Notes under the pieces: generated by a model
Told to the model about the DNA's origin: nothing
Database searches by the model: none
What the model saw: the letters and a program-made list of their open reading frames with translations, nothing else
Program-made: the position numbers and the translations under genes
Part shown: positions 53,284-62,605 of the stretch, one piece after another
Numbering within the stretch: the stretch's first letter is position 1
How the letters are laid out: each line of letters begins with the position of its first letter
Origin: an uncultured Clostridia bacterium
GTDB taxonomy: Bacteria; Bacillota; Clostridia; Christensenellales; CAG-138
Assembly: GCA_944366945.1 (NCBI GenBank)
Contig: CALVWJ010000008.1
Coordinates: forward strand, 17,474 to 81,473
Direction: 5' to 3'
Length of the DNA: 64,000 bases

Positions 53284-53974
53284 CAACTTGTAAAAACTTC
53301 TTAGGGGGGCGGAAACTGCAGATTTGAAGGCATCCAAGCGAATTTGGCAGCGCGTGCGTAAATCCGCATGTTGTGTAGCAAGGGTTTCTTTGCATGGCCT
53401 ACTGGCCCGCAGCGAAGGTGTAAGGAACAAACTTCGAAGAAGTGGAATTTATCACTTTGTCGATAGACAGCAGGGGAAGTATAAGGATGTTTCCCCTTAA
53501 ATTTGTGCTTTTGCGCAAACAACAGGCGCAAGAACTGCCAAGCATAGAACGCTTGCACATACCATGCTGGGCCGAGCAAAAAGTAAAACGAGGATAAAGA
53601 GGGTAAAAATGAAGCTTATTGGGCGCAGCGTGAGCGATATGGAAGGCGCATCATCCGGCACAATTTGAAGCGCCGCAGGGAATTGCCGCCTGGAACCAAC
53701 ACGCAGGACGTTTATGAAGTTAATCTCATAGTGAACTCCCTGCATATGTGGCATTAATTGTTGAATGTACCATGTTTCATCGCTAAATCGTTTTTATCCG
53801 CCTTCCTGGCTAACCATTGTTGCGCAGGAACAGTTATAAAATCCTAACCAGACGCAACAAATTTCTCCATTATAGATTTCAATTCCTGCAGCATGCTCAC
53901 TTCTTTAAGCTAGCCACTTTCAATTCATGCGTATTTTTCACCCAAACTAGAAGTTGCATCATTCGATAATCACT
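53284..53974. other. 691 bp without a recognisable gene
   Basis: Several short frames occur on both strands, none with known motifs. No terminator, repeat or RNA gene stands out. It may be accessory DNA between exporter and the DUF3788 gene. Confidence 0.5.
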
Positions 53975-54388
53975 TTACTTTTTATTGGGCTTTCTTTTAA
54001 TTTTCAACAGCTTAATGAAATCATCAAATAAAGAAGAATCCACAGGCTCGAACATGATCCATTTCCCATCTTGATATGTTTGAGCGTTGTCATATGCTTG
54101 CTGAATCTCTTTCGTGTAATTTCCCCGATCTGTTTCAAATTTCAGCCGTTCCTCTTTCCCCAAAACGATCATAAAACCCACGCGGTTTTCTTTTGCATAT
54201 AATGCACACAGCGTCTTACCACCCCGACGATATTTGTATTCATATTTCCATGCTCTACCGCCTTTATTCCACAAACAATCCATATCATATTTTTCATCTA
54301 TTAAAGCGCACAGCTTTTTCCATACGTCATATAGCGCTTTCCCAACTAGAGTCGCCATTTCCTCCTCATTGGGTATTGTAGTAAGCAT
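53975..54388 (-). CDS. DUF3788 family protein
   Basis: This 137-residue soluble protein has the DUF3788 pattern: W-N-K-G-G-R-AWKYEYKYRRGGKTLCALY, cited as the RAWKYEYKYRRGGK block, then RVGFMIVLGKEE and KWIMFEP. The fold is a small alpha/beta domain of unknown function, found in many clostridial accessory regions. It is AT-rich. It lies 27 bp downstream of the DUF3795 gene in the same direction. Confidence 0.7.
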   Translation of the reverse strand: MLTTIPNEEEMATLVGKALYDVWKKLCALIDEKYDMDCLWNKGGRAWKYEYKYRRGGKTLCALYAKENRVGFMIVLGKEERLKFETDRGNYTKEIQQAYDNAQTYQDGKWIMFEPVDSSLFDDFIKLLKIKRKPNKK

Positions 54389-54415
54389 ATCGGATCTCCT
54401 CTATAACTGTTAATC

Positions 54416-54757
54416 TTACATATGGTGCCCACGTAAATTCTCCAAAGCAGCCGGATTATTGGAAAGGACCATTTGGATTGTTGAACAGGTTTCTAAATTT
54501 GAGCAGTCACCACAAGTGGGAACGCCTCTTTTTAACGCACATTGACGAATCCCGCATAGACTGTTGCAAAATACAGTTTTAATCCCGTTTGCCCGGCAAC
54601 CCTCACAGTTTATATCTTTAGGCAGAATAGGGACATGATTTAACTTCGTCCATAATTCCGCGGTTTTTTCGCGCAAGGCTTGATCGTCATGGATTGTTGC
54701 AATGTATGCATCGCATTTTTCACAATCTAGCCCGCAATATGCGATTCTATCTTTCAT
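54416..54757 (-). CDS. DUF3795 family Cys-rich protein
   Basis: This 113-residue protein starts MKDRIAYCGLDCEKC and has ten or more cysteines in pairs (CEGCRANG, CNSLCGIRQC, CGDCSNLETC), as in DUF3795 proteins. They probably bind zinc or an iron-sulfur cluster. The function is unknown. It is co-directional with DUF3788, likely one transcript. Confidence 0.75.
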   Translation of the reverse strand: MKDRIAYCGLDCEKCDAYIATIHDDQALREKTAELWTKLNHVPILPKDINCEGCRANGIKTVFCNSLCGIRQCALKRGVPTCGDCSNLETCSTIQMVLSNNPAALENLRGHHM

Positions 54758-55072
54758 GGGTTAGAGGCCTCCTCAAATTCCAATTGGTTAGTCTAAGTAT
54801 AGCATAAAATCATGCAGCTTCTTATGGTGTACCGCAAAAGGGTTTGCACTCCAAGAAAACCGCCATTTTAAAGCCTGTGTTGTGAGCCAATTTACACAGC
54901 TGCAGCACATGGGCAGGCCATAAAGGGACGTTACATATCACTGATCCCATCCACCTACAGAAGGGTACTTAGCCTGCGTTGGCAGCTAAAAGCTTAAATG
55001 GAAACGCATTTTTGCACGACACGAAGCGTGTGCATTTCCCTTTTGCGGCTTTTTGAGCGGATGCGAATCGGC
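54758..55072. other. 315 bp without a gene
   Basis: This interval between the DUF3795 gene and the chloramphenicol acetyltransferase gene, both on the minus strand, holds no recognisable frame. A terminator for the acetyltransferase was not identified. Confidence 0.5.
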
Positions 55073-55693
55073 TTAAACGAAAGCGTCGATCTTTTCTTGC
55101 AATGTTTGAAGAAATGCTGCAACATGGTAGCCATCGCACACGGCGTGGTGCACCTGGATGGCGAGCGGCAGAAGGCGCTTTGCATCCCGCTCAAATGCCT
55201 TTCCCATGGTAAATATGGGAAGAAGGTATTTCCCCGAATCATATATGTTAAGGTTGAATGCCGAGAAGGTCACCCACGGGATCATGGAAACATCAAAGCA
55301 GTTTTCCGGCTTCCCGGGTTTGGGCTCAAATACAGTAGCATTTTCATATTGGGCCGTATCGGCTAGGTATGCCTTGAGGAATTCCGAATAGTTGGGGCTG
55401 AAGGGGGTCCAAAGGGTTGAGAAGGTTTTGCGTTCCTTGTTGAAAACCGTATAGGATGGCAGCATGGCGTCAAAAATCCCAAGCCCTTCTGCAGAAAGGT
55501 GTGTGCGAAATTCCGCGTGGCTGTTTACGGTATCCGTCAGAAGCCACAGCATTGTGGGATAGAGCTTATACTTACCCAGGTTTGTAATATCCACATCTAC
55601 ATGTATCGAATACGTGCATACTACTTCGTTCATGAAATGCAGATAGTATTCTTTTCGGCTCCATTTATCCAAATCAATGCGCGCAAATCCCAT
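55073..55693 (-). CDS. cat: Type A chloramphenicol O-acetyltransferase
   Basis: This 206-residue enzyme acetylates chloramphenicol with acetyl-CoA and so inactivates it. The catalytic motif QVHHAVCDGYH carries the active His and Asp. MLWLLTDTVNSHAEFR, LPIFTMGK and CTYSIHVDVDI match clostridial CatP/CatD-type proteins. The ATG at 55693 follows GGAGG at 8 bases. No mobile-element gene is directly adjacent. Whether the host is resistant is not shown by the sequence. Confidence 0.85.
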   Translation of the reverse strand: MGFARIDLDKWSRKEYYLHFMNEVVCTYSIHVDVDITNLGKYKLYPTMLWLLTDTVNSHAEFRTHLSAEGLGIFDAMLPSYTVFNKERKTFSTLWTPFSPNYSEFLKAYLADTAQYENATVFEPKPGKPENCFDVSMIPWVTFSAFNLNIYDSGKYLLPIFTMGKAFERDAKRLLPLAIQVHHAVCDGYHVAAFLQTLQEKIDAFV

Positions 55694-55855
55694 CCCTGCT
55701 TCCTCCGATTTATGCATGCTATCAAAGCGAAGTTATGCTTTGAAGTTTAATCGATTTTTAAAACAGATGCAAGTTCAGCCCTGCTGCTTTCTCAATTCGC
55801 TTGGCCGCCATCTTAAGCCTGCGCAAATGATATGCCAACTCCTTGCCGGGATGGC

Positions 55856-55884
55856 TTCCATATTTGCGCAAACTGCGGTATAAT
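55856..55884 (+). promoter_or_regulatory. Possible lgt promoter
   Basis: TATAAT (55879-55884) with TTCCAT (55856-55861) 17 bp upstream lies 35 bp before lgt. The -35 is weak. Confidence 0.5.
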
Positions 55885-55919
55885 CACAGTTCAAGGACTA
55901 TATTTAGGAGGAATTACGC

Positions 55920-56999
55920 ATGACGATTCCGGACAGGGTAGCATTTACGCTATTCGGAAAAGATATTTACTGGTATGGTGTGCTGATGGCAATCGGCATC
56001 ATCCTGGCCGTATTTTTCGCGATTCGAGAGGAAAAGCGGAAAAAGCTTCCAAAGGACATTATCATCGACCTTTGTCTCGTGATTATTCCTTGCGGCGTTG
56101 TGGGCGCGCGGCTGTATTATGTGCTGTTTCATCTGGACCGGTATTTGCAGGATCCCATCAGCATCCTCTATATCTGGGAAGGCGGCCTTGCCATTTACGG
56201 CGCCGTGATTTTCGGCCTGCTGGGCGCATTTGTGTTCGCCCGCGTGCGCAAGGTGCGCTTCCTTCGCCTGGCGGATTGCATTATGCCGGGCTTGGCGCTC
56301 GCGCAGGCAATTGGCCGCTGGGGCAATTTCTTTAACCAGGAAGCGTTCGGCCTTCCAGTAACGGCAAAAATGATTGCGCAGTTTCCAGCGCTTCAGTATT
56401 TCCCGCTTGCTGTTGGCATTGAAGGGACGCATTACTTCAACGATGCGGTTTGCACGGCCTGCGCAACCGGCGCAAATGGCGTGCATCTGCACCTTGCAAC
56501 GTTTTTCTATGAGTCGGCTTGGTGCTTCATCATTTTCCTTGTCCTCTGGCTCTGCCGCAAAAAGTTCAAGCATGATGGCGATATGATGCTGTGGTATGCT
56601 GGCCTGTATGCGTTTGAACGCATGTTTGTGGAAGGCCTGCGCGGCGATAGCCTGTGGCTCATTGCTCCCAACACGGTCTCCTGGCTTTCGGGCGGCATCC
56701 GCGTATCGCAGCTGCTTAGCGTGGTGCTTGTAATCGCAGTGCTTGTGTTTACGCTTGTGCGCTGGAACAGAGAGAAAAAGCTGGGGTATCTCATTTGGCC
56801 GAAACCGCAACCGGAGCCCGAAGCTGCGGTGGAAACAGAAGACAGCGAGCGGGGAAACGGCGGGGGAGAAGCAGAAACGGCGCCCCAGGGAACGGAAGAA
56901 CAGGAACCTGCGGAACCGGTGGAAACGCCAGAGCAGGATGAAACAGCAGAGGATTGCTCCAAAGAGCAGCAAGAAAACAAAGAAGGAACGGAAGAGTAA
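55920..56999 (+). CDS. lgt: Prolipoprotein diacylglyceryl transferase
   Basis: This 359-residue membrane enzyme transfers diacylglycerol to the lipobox Cys of prolipoproteins. The signature GRWGNFFNQEAFG (about residues 136-148) is complete, and about seven membrane segments cover the first 280 residues. It has an unusually long, Glu/Pro-rich acidic tail from about residue 300 (EPAEPVETPEQDETAED). GGAGG precedes the ATG. It is followed by pncB and a small lipoprotein gene that would be its substrate. Confidence 0.93.
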   Translation: MTIPDRVAFTLFGKDIYWYGVLMAIGIILAVFFAIREEKRKKLPKDIIIDLCLVIIPCGVVGARLYYVLFHLDRYLQDPISILYIWEGGLAIYGAVIFGLLGAFVFARVRKVRFLRLADCIMPGLALAQAIGRWGNFFNQEAFGLPVTAKMIAQFPALQYFPLAVGIEGTHYFNDAVCTACATGANGVHLHLATFFYESAWCFIIFLVLWLCRKKFKHDGDMMLWYAGLYAFERMFVEGLRGDSLWLIAPNTVSWLSGGIRVSQLLSVVLVIAVLVFTLVRWNREKKLGYLIWPKPQPEPEAAVETEDSERGNGGGEAETAPQGTEEQEPAEPVETPEQDETAEDCSKEQQENKEGTEE

Positions 57000-57000
57000 T

Positions 57001-58461
57001 ATGACGCTACAGCCACGCAATCTGACGATGATGACAGACCTGTACCAGCTAACGATGATGTATGGGTATTTCAAGCACGGAATGACGAAAAACCAGGCCG
57101 TGTTTGACCTGTTTTTCCGCGAACGTGAAAACAGCGCTTATGCATTGATGGCAGGCACGGAATCCATCATTGAATACATCAACAACCTGCACTTTGCAGA
57201 GGAAGACATCGAGTATCTGCGGTCGCTCAATCTCTTTGATGAGCCCTTTTTGGATGTGCTGCGCAAGTTGCATTTTACGGGTGAAATCTATGGCATGAAG
57301 GAAGGCACGGTGGTATTTCCTTATGAGCCGTTGCTGCGTGTGAAGGCGCCGATCATGGAAGCGCAGCTTGTGGAAACCGCGCTTTTGAACCTGGTCAACC
57401 ATCAAACCCTCATCGCCACCAAGGCGAGCCGCGTTGCCTATGCGGCGCAGGGGGATGAGGTGATGGAATTTGGCCTGCGGCGTGCCCAGGGTCCAGATGC
57501 CGGAATCTATGGCGCGCGTGCCGCAGTGATCGGTGGCTGCAGCGGAACAAGCAATGTATTCACCGGCCAGATGTACCATGTGGCGCTTAAGGGCACGCAT
57601 GCGCACAGCTGGGTGATGAGCTTCCCAACGGAGCTTGAAGCGTTCCGCGCGTATGCGGAAACATTCCCCAATGCATGCACGCTGCTCGTGGATACGTATG
57701 ATACGCTGCGCAGCGGCGTGCCCAATGCGATTACTGTGTTTAATGAGCTCAAGGCCAAAGGGTATAAGCCCATCGGCATCCGCATGGATTCGGGGGATCT
57801 TGCATATCTTTCCAAACGCGCGAGAAAAATGCTGGATGAAGCGGGGCACTCCGACATCAAGATCCTCGCATCGGGAGATCTGGATGAAGCAGTCATCCGC
57901 GATCTGAAAGCACAGGGTGCAAAGATCGATGTATGGGCCGTAGGCACGAAACTGATCACGTCTCTGGATTGCCCCGCGCTCGGCGGCGTATACAAGATGG
58001 CGGCGGAGATCATAGATGGGAAGTTGATCCCGAAGATCAAGCTGAGCGAAAACGTCGTAAAAATGACCAACCCTGGGTATAAGAAAGTCCTTCGGCTGTA
58101 TAATAAGTGCGGCATGGCGCTTGCTGATTTGATCGCGCTCGAGGGTGAGACCATCGATGCAACGCAACCCCTTCGCATCTACCATCCAGAGCAGAGCTAT
58201 AAAACAAAGGTACTCAAGGATTTCACCGTGCGCGAGATGCTTGTGCCGCTTTTCATCGACGGGAAACAGGTCTATGCGTTGCCATCCATTGAAGAAATCC
58301 AGGCCTATGCGCGCCAGGAGCTTTCGACGTTCTGGGAAGAATACCGCAGGCTGCTCAATCCGCATGTTTATAAGGTTGATATGTCGGACGGGCTGTATGA
58401 CTTGAAACAAAAGCTGATCCAGGAGAACAAACGCTGCAATGATGAGGAAATCAAAGCGTAA
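57001..58461 (+). CDS. pncB: Nicotinate phosphoribosyltransferase
   Basis: This 486-residue enzyme makes nicotinate mononucleotide from nicotinate and PRPP in NAD salvage. MTDLYQLTMMYGYFK is the family N-terminus, EFGLRRAQGP and the phosphate-binding GIRMDSGDL are present. The start used is the ATG 1 bp after the lgt stop; a longer frame would extend back into the acidic tail of lgt and is not used. AAGGAAC gives a modest ribosome site. It overlaps the lipoprotein start by 23 bp. Confidence 0.93.
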   Translation: MTLQPRNLTMMTDLYQLTMMYGYFKHGMTKNQAVFDLFFRERENSAYALMAGTESIIEYINNLHFAEEDIEYLRSLNLFDEPFLDVLRKLHFTGEIYGMKEGTVVFPYEPLLRVKAPIMEAQLVETALLNLVNHQTLIATKASRVAYAAQGDEVMEFGLRRAQGPDAGIYGARAAVIGGCSGTSNVFTGQMYHVALKGTHAHSWVMSFPTELEAFRAYAETFPNACTLLVDTYDTLRSGVPNAITVFNELKAKGYKPIGIRMDSGDLAYLSKRARKMLDEAGHSDIKILASGDLDEAVIRDLKAQGAKIDVWAVGTKLITSLDCPALGGVYKMAAEIIDGKLIPKIKLSENVVKMTNPGYKKVLRLYNKCGMALADLIALEGETIDATQPLRIYHPEQSYKTKVLKDFTVREMLVPLFIDGKQVYALPSIEEIQAYARQELSTFWEEYRRLLNPHVYKVDMSDGLYDLKQKLIQENKRCNDEEIKA

Positions 58462-58996
58462 ATCTATGGTGCTGCTGGTGTGGGCGCTGCTTGGATGCCT
58501 ATGCCTAATATCCGGCTGTGTGCGCGAACGCCCGGAGCTTTTGCCGGAGTATACGCTGCCGGTAGAAACGCCCGAACCCACGCTGGATCCAACGCCGCAA
58601 GCAACGCAAACGCCAGATCCTACGCCAACGGTTGCGCCGGAATTTGATGCGCTCGGCCGCTTTGTAAGCTCTAGCCTGCATTATACGCAATATATTTCTT
58701 TTGAAACGATCCAGGTGTATGAACAGGCCCAAGATACGTTTCTCGATGCGGTAGCCGTCAATTCTTATCCAGAAGCACTTGTGTGTGCGGTGGATGTTCA
58801 CTTTTTTGAGGAAGAAGGGGGCGCCGAGATTGCAGAGAGCCGGCTGCAAACGCGCGACGGGCAGTATGTGTTGGTGCTTGCGCCGGGAGAAACCACGGTG
58901 TTTGCGCAAATCGATACCGACATTGTGCTGACGGATAAGCCGTTTACATTTGCGTTTGATGAAGCGTTCGGCGTTGCGCCGGATATAATGGAATAA
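58439..58996 (+). CDS. Putative lipoprotein with Pro/Thr-rich linker
   Basis: This 185-residue protein has a basic N-terminus, a hydrophobic signal segment and a lipobox LISGC near residue 27, followed by a Pro/Thr-rich repeat (TPEPTLDPTPQATQTPDPTP, quoted in part) of about 40 residues and a C-terminal soluble domain of about 120 residues. The linker likely holds the domain away from the membrane or wall. Its function is unknown. It is downstream of pncB and lgt. Confidence 0.7.
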   Translation: MMRKSKRKSMVLLVWALLGCLCLISGCVRERPELLPEYTLPVETPEPTLDPTPQATQTPDPTPTVAPEFDALGRFVSSSLHYTQYISFETIQVYEQAQDTFLDAVAVNSYPEALVCAVDVHFFEEEGGAEIAESRLQTRDGQYVLVLAPGETTVFAQIDTDIVLTDKPFTFAFDEAFGVAPDIME

Positions 58997-59000
58997 GTGA

Positions 59001-59030
59001 TGAGGCTGCGGGAACCGCAGCCTCATTTTT
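59001..59030 (+). terminator. Terminator of the lgt-pncB-lipoprotein operon
   Basis: TGAGGCTGCGG pairs with CCGCAGCCTCA around a 3-base loop, followed by T5. It lies between convergent genes and may act on both strands. Confidence 0.88.
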
Positions 59031-59045
59031 GCGTGCAGGTTATAT

Positions 59046-59660
59046 TTAGAATTGTTTCCCTTCGGCAATCGCAGCAATAATCCCAACACATTGCTCTGAG
59101 CCTAATGCGCTGCTGTCCAGGCATAGATGATAGTTTTGGCAGGCACCCCAATCGCGGCCAGTAAAATGCTTGTAATTTACGCTGCGCCGGCCATCCTTAT
59201 CCGCAAGACGGGCTTCTGGGGTTTTTTCAGTTTTTCCATAAAGGCGGACGATGCGCTCTGCGCGGTATTCATCACTTGCGTGGATAAACACGTGCAGGCA
59301 ATCTGTACGGTCTTTTAGAATATAATCCGAACAGCGCCCAACAATCACGCAAGGACCTTTTTCGGCAAGGTCTAGGATCACTTGGCGCTGCATGACCCAG
59401 AGAAAATCCATGGCACTCATGCCACCCATCATGCCTCCGGGCATGCCAAATGAGGTGGAAAGATACGAGAGAAAGGTTTTCCCAGGCGCATATTCCCCCT
59501 TTTCCTCGATGAATTCGGGATCGAACCCCGTCTTTTCTGCGACCTGTTTGATCAGCTCCTTATCGTAGTAGGGAATGCTCAAACGCTCTGCCACAGCCTT
59601 GCCAATGCTTCTGCCACCACTACCGAATTGGCGGCTGATCGTAATAATCTTTTTTTCCAT
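59046..59660 (-). CDS. Cytidylate-kinase-like protein
   Basis: This 204-residue protein of the cytidylate-kinase-like family has a modified P-loop ISRQFGSGGRSIGKAVA and VIVGRCSDYILKDR. Such proteins are frequent in Clostridia. They may phosphorylate nucleotides or another substrate; the true reaction is unknown. A Met/Gly-rich insertion occurs near residue 75-85 (PGGMMGGMSAMD). It is convergent with the lipoprotein gene. Confidence 0.8.
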   Translation of the reverse strand: MEKKIITISRQFGSGGRSIGKAVAERLSIPYYDKELIKQVAEKTGFDPEFIEEKGEYAPGKTFLSYLSTSFGMPGGMMGGMSAMDFLWVMQRQVILDLAEKGPCVIVGRCSDYILKDRTDCLHVFIHASDEYRAERIVRLYGKTEKTPEARLADKDGRRSVNYKHFTGRDWGACQNYHLCLDSSALGSEQCVGIIAAIAEGKQF

Positions 59661-59712
59661 AGGAATGTGCTCCTTTCACAAGGTTCATGCGAGCGGGAAT
59701 TGCCGCTGATTG

Positions 59713-59766
59713 AAAAACAGCAGGTGGCGCCAACTGGATTTATGCTGTTGCGCCACACGCTGTTTT
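59713..59766 (-). terminator. Terminator downstream of feoB
   Basis: On the minus strand an AACAGC stem extended by GTGGCGC / GCGCCAC ends in TTTTT. It terminates leftward transcription of the feoB remnant. Confidence 0.65.
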
Positions 59767-59823
59767 ATAAGAATAGTATAAACTTTTTTGGTACGTACTG
59801 CAAAGGGATTTTTTAAGCGCCTG

Positions 59824-60720
59824 TTAAGCGAGACCAAGTGCGCGTGCAAGCGTTGCAACAATAAAGCAAACGCAAATCCCCGCAGCGGTGGGGAGCAGGA
59901 ATGCAAGGAGCGTCCATTTCATACTCTTGGTTTCCTTGTGGATGGTGATGAGCGTTGTGGAGCAGGGCCAATGCAACAGGGAGAAAAGCACCGTGCAGGC
60001 TGCAGTGAGCCAGGTCCACCCATGGCTGGATAGCAACGCATGCATTTCATTTAACGCAGGCAGCTCTGAGAGCGTGCCCGTAGCCAAATATCCCATGATG
60101 GCGATTGGGAGCACGATTTCATTGGCGGGAATTCCCAAGATGAACGCCATGAGGATGACGCCATCGAGCCCGAGCAGCCGTGCAAATGGATCAAGAAAAG
60201 CTGTGCAGCGCGCAAGGATGCTTACTCCGCCTGCATCCAGATTGGCGAATAGCCACAGGATGAGCCCTGCAGGTGCAGCTACCGCCACTGCGCGGCCGAG
60301 CACGAAGAGCGTTCGATCCAGCACGGAACGCACAAGCACCTTACCCACTTGGGGCATGCGGTAAGGTGGCAACTCCAGCGTAAATGAGGATGGAACACCG
60401 GAAAGCACGGTTGCAGAAAGAAGGCGTGAGAATAGGAACGTAAGCAAAACTCCCAGTACAATTACGCCTGTGAGCAGGATTGCCGAAAGCAGCGTCTGCC
60501 CGGCTCCTGCGCCTGTACCTACAAAAAACATCGCAATGATGGCAATGATTGTGGGAAAACGGCCGTTGCATGGCACAAGATTGTTTGTAAGGATAGCAAT
60601 CAGCCGTTCCCGAGGACTGTCAATGATGCGGCAGCCGATTACGCCGACCGCATTGCACCCAAACCCCATGCACATGGGTGGTTGATAACAGAATGCCATC
60701 TCTGGGAATTCCGGCGTCAA
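59824..60720 (-). pseudogene. feoB: C-terminal half of ferrous iron transporter FeoB (5' part missing)
   Basis: This frame of 298 codons encodes only the membrane part of FeoB: MCMGFGCNAVGVIGCRII, LTNNLVPCNGRFPT and GIPANEIVLPI, with about seven hydrophobic segments. The N-terminal G-protein domain and the first half of the membrane domain are absent, and similarity ends abruptly just before the MCMGFGCN motif, close to the serine recombinase gene 33 bp away. I infer that a mobile element inserted into feoB and the front half lies beyond the element. The first about 15 residues of this frame are probably not native. A functional stand-alone C-terminal protein is unlikely. Confidence 0.8.
60664..60677. 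repeat. Perfect 14-bp palindrome at the point where FeoB similarity ends
   Basis: CCCATGCACATGGG has 6-bp arms and a 2-bp centre. It codes for the MCMG part of FeoB and lies where the match to FeoB stops. Dyad att sites with a 2-bp core are what large serine recombinases use, so it is a candidate attachment core. Confidence 0.4.
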
Positions 60721-60752
60721 CCATGGGGCGTTTCGTCTGTTTTTGGATTCCC

Positions 60753-62378
60753 TTACAGCGTATATTCCTTGATTGCCGGCTGGGCCTGGAAGCGGTAGAA
60801 GATCTTCACGGTCTGGTGCTTGACCTTGCCGTGCTCGCCCCGTTCGTAATGCCCTTGCCCGATCTCAATGTGATCGATCAGCTTGAAGAGCAGCTTGGGC
60901 GTCAGTTCCGTCACGTCTGTGATTTGGCGCAGCAGCTTGTCGAGCTTTTCCCGGGCCTCCTGGAAAGACGGTTCCGGGGCTGCATTCTCATTTTGCAGCG
61001 CCGCCAGGCGCTGTTCCAGCGTTTCCGCCTCCTGCGCATATTTAGAAAGCAGCTTGTTCATACGGCTGTCGCTGAGCCTGCCTGCCCCGTTGTCCTCATA
61101 TAGCTTCGCAAGGATGGCCTCCAGCTCCCGGAGGCGCTTTTTGATGCCGTTGCTTTCTTTGGCGCGTTCCTGCCGTCCGGCGGATGCAGCCTGCTTCTTT
61201 TGTGCATGCTCCAAAATTGCGGCGCGCTCTTCCCGGCTGATGGCCAGCTGCTCCCGCAAAGAAGCCTGCACGATCTCATATAGGACGTTATAGTCGATGA
61301 AGTGATTGCTGCATTCCTCTGCACCATAGAGCTTATAGCCGCCGCAGGTCAAATTGGCGGGCGAGCCTTTTTTCCGCGTGCCTGTGGCGGACATGTTGCG
61401 CCCGCAGTCGGCGCATTTGGCAATACCGGAAAAAAGGTTGTAAAAGCGCCCCTTCTTTTCACAGGTCCGCGCCATAGTGCGCCGCCGGACCAAATCAAAC
61501 GTCTCCTGATCCACCAGGGCCTCATGGGTGTTTTCCACCACGATCCATTCATCCCTTGGATTGCTAAGCGTCAAATGGCTTTTGAAGGAAATCTTGGTGG
61601 TTTTCCCTTGGGCGATGTGTCCCAAGTAAACCACGTTCCGCAGCATTTTCGTGATGGTGGCGCTGGTCCATTCCTGGCGCTTGGAGTAGGCGTTTACCTC
61701 CAATCCCTCGTGGGTCATGCAGCGGTATACCGCCGGAGAGGGAACGCGCTGTTCGTTGAGGCTTCTTGCAATTTCGATGGGCAGCGCGCCCTCTGCCGCC
61801 ATGCGGAAGATACGCTTGACCACTTCGCCGGAGCGCGCATCCACCACAAGATGATTTTTATCCGCCGGATCTTTCTGGTAGCCGTAGGGCGCAAAGGCCG
61901 CAATGTAAGCGCCATCCCGCATTTTGGTGGCAAAAGCCGAGCGGATCTTCTTGGATGTATCCCGCGCATACATCTCATTGATGACGTTTTTGAAGGGGGC
62001 AATGTCCGAATAAGGGCTGTCGGAATCGTAGCCGTCATTGATGGCGATGTAGCGCACGCCCTTGGAGGGAAAATAGATCTCCGTATATTGCCCTGCTGTA
62101 ATGTAGTCGCGTCCCAAGCGGGAAAGGTCTTTGGTGATGACCAGATTGACCTTTTTGGCTTCGATGTCCCCGATCATCCGCTTGAAATCCGGGCGGTCAA
62201 AATTCGTGCCGCTCCAGCCGTCGTCTACATATTCGCCAAATACAGCATAGCCGTGTTCCGCCGCATAGCTTCTAAGCATTTTGCGTTGTGTGATGATACT
62301 TGCGCTTTCCGCAGCGCCGTCGTCATCTTTTGATAAGCGCATATAGAGCGCTGCAGTGTAGATTGATCCTGCCTTCAT
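60753..62378 (-). CDS. Large serine recombinase (site-specific integrase of a mobile element)
   Basis: This 541-residue recombinase has a resolvase-type catalytic domain (residues about 8-155) with the active Ser in YMRLSKDDD and VITKDLSRLGRDY, a recombinase domain (about 170-280), a zinc-ribbon-like CADCGRNMSAT...CGGYKLYGAEEC (two Cys pairs), and a long coiled coil from about 380 to 480. This order is that of the Tn1549/TnpX-type large serine recombinases. It probably excises and inserts the element. Its promoter is at 62424-62452. Confidence 0.92.
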   Translation of the reverse strand: MKAGSIYTAALYMRLSKDDDGAAESASIITQRKMLRSYAAEHGYAVFGEYVDDGWSGTNFDRPDFKRMIGDIEAKKVNLVITKDLSRLGRDYITAGQYTEIYFPSKGVRYIAINDGYDSDSPYSDIAPFKNVINEMYARDTSKKIRSAFATKMRDGAYIAAFAPYGYQKDPADKNHLVVDARSGEVVKRIFRMAAEGALPIEIARSLNEQRVPSPAVYRCMTHEGLEVNAYSKRQEWTSATITKMLRNVVYLGHIAQGKTTKISFKSHLTLSNPRDEWIVVENTHEALVDQETFDLVRRRTMARTCEKKGRFYNLFSGIAKCADCGRNMSATGTRKKGSPANLTCGGYKLYGAEECSNHFIDYNVLYEIVQASLREQLAISREERAAILEHAQKKQAASAGRQERAKESNGIKKRLRELEAILAKLYEDNGAGRLSDSRMNKLLSKYAQEAETLEQRLAALQNENAAPEPSFQEAREKLDKLLRQITDVTELTPKLLFKLIDHIEIGQGHYERGEHGKVKHQTVKIFYRFQAQPAIKEYTL

Positions 62379-62423
62379 GCTCCTCCTTTCTTAGGGCCGA
62401 TCAACCTGTGAGGATATGCCTCT

Positions 62424-62452
62424 ATTCTATCAGATCGGCGAGCCCCTGCCAA
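62424..62452 (-). promoter_or_regulatory. Promoter of the serine recombinase gene
   Basis: On the minus strand TTGGCA (62452-62447) and TAGAAT (62429-62424) are 17 bp apart, followed by AAAGGAGGAGC just before the ATG at 62378. Confidence 0.65.
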
Positions 62453-62605
62453 AGGTGCGGCGCTAATTATTTTTGTTCATACAAATTCGCACAAAAGCTC
62501 TTCCAGCAATTGGAGGAGTGAAATATCGGACATGGATGCAAAGGTTACAACATAATAGTTAGGTGTCGTCAAGTGTGCTCACCTCCTATGGTTATGTTTA
62601 TGCGC

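Noticed and set aside
57049..58581. 510-codon minus-strand frame over pncB
   Set aside because: It lies antisense to a clear nicotinate phosphoribosyltransferase and has no recognised domain or start signal.
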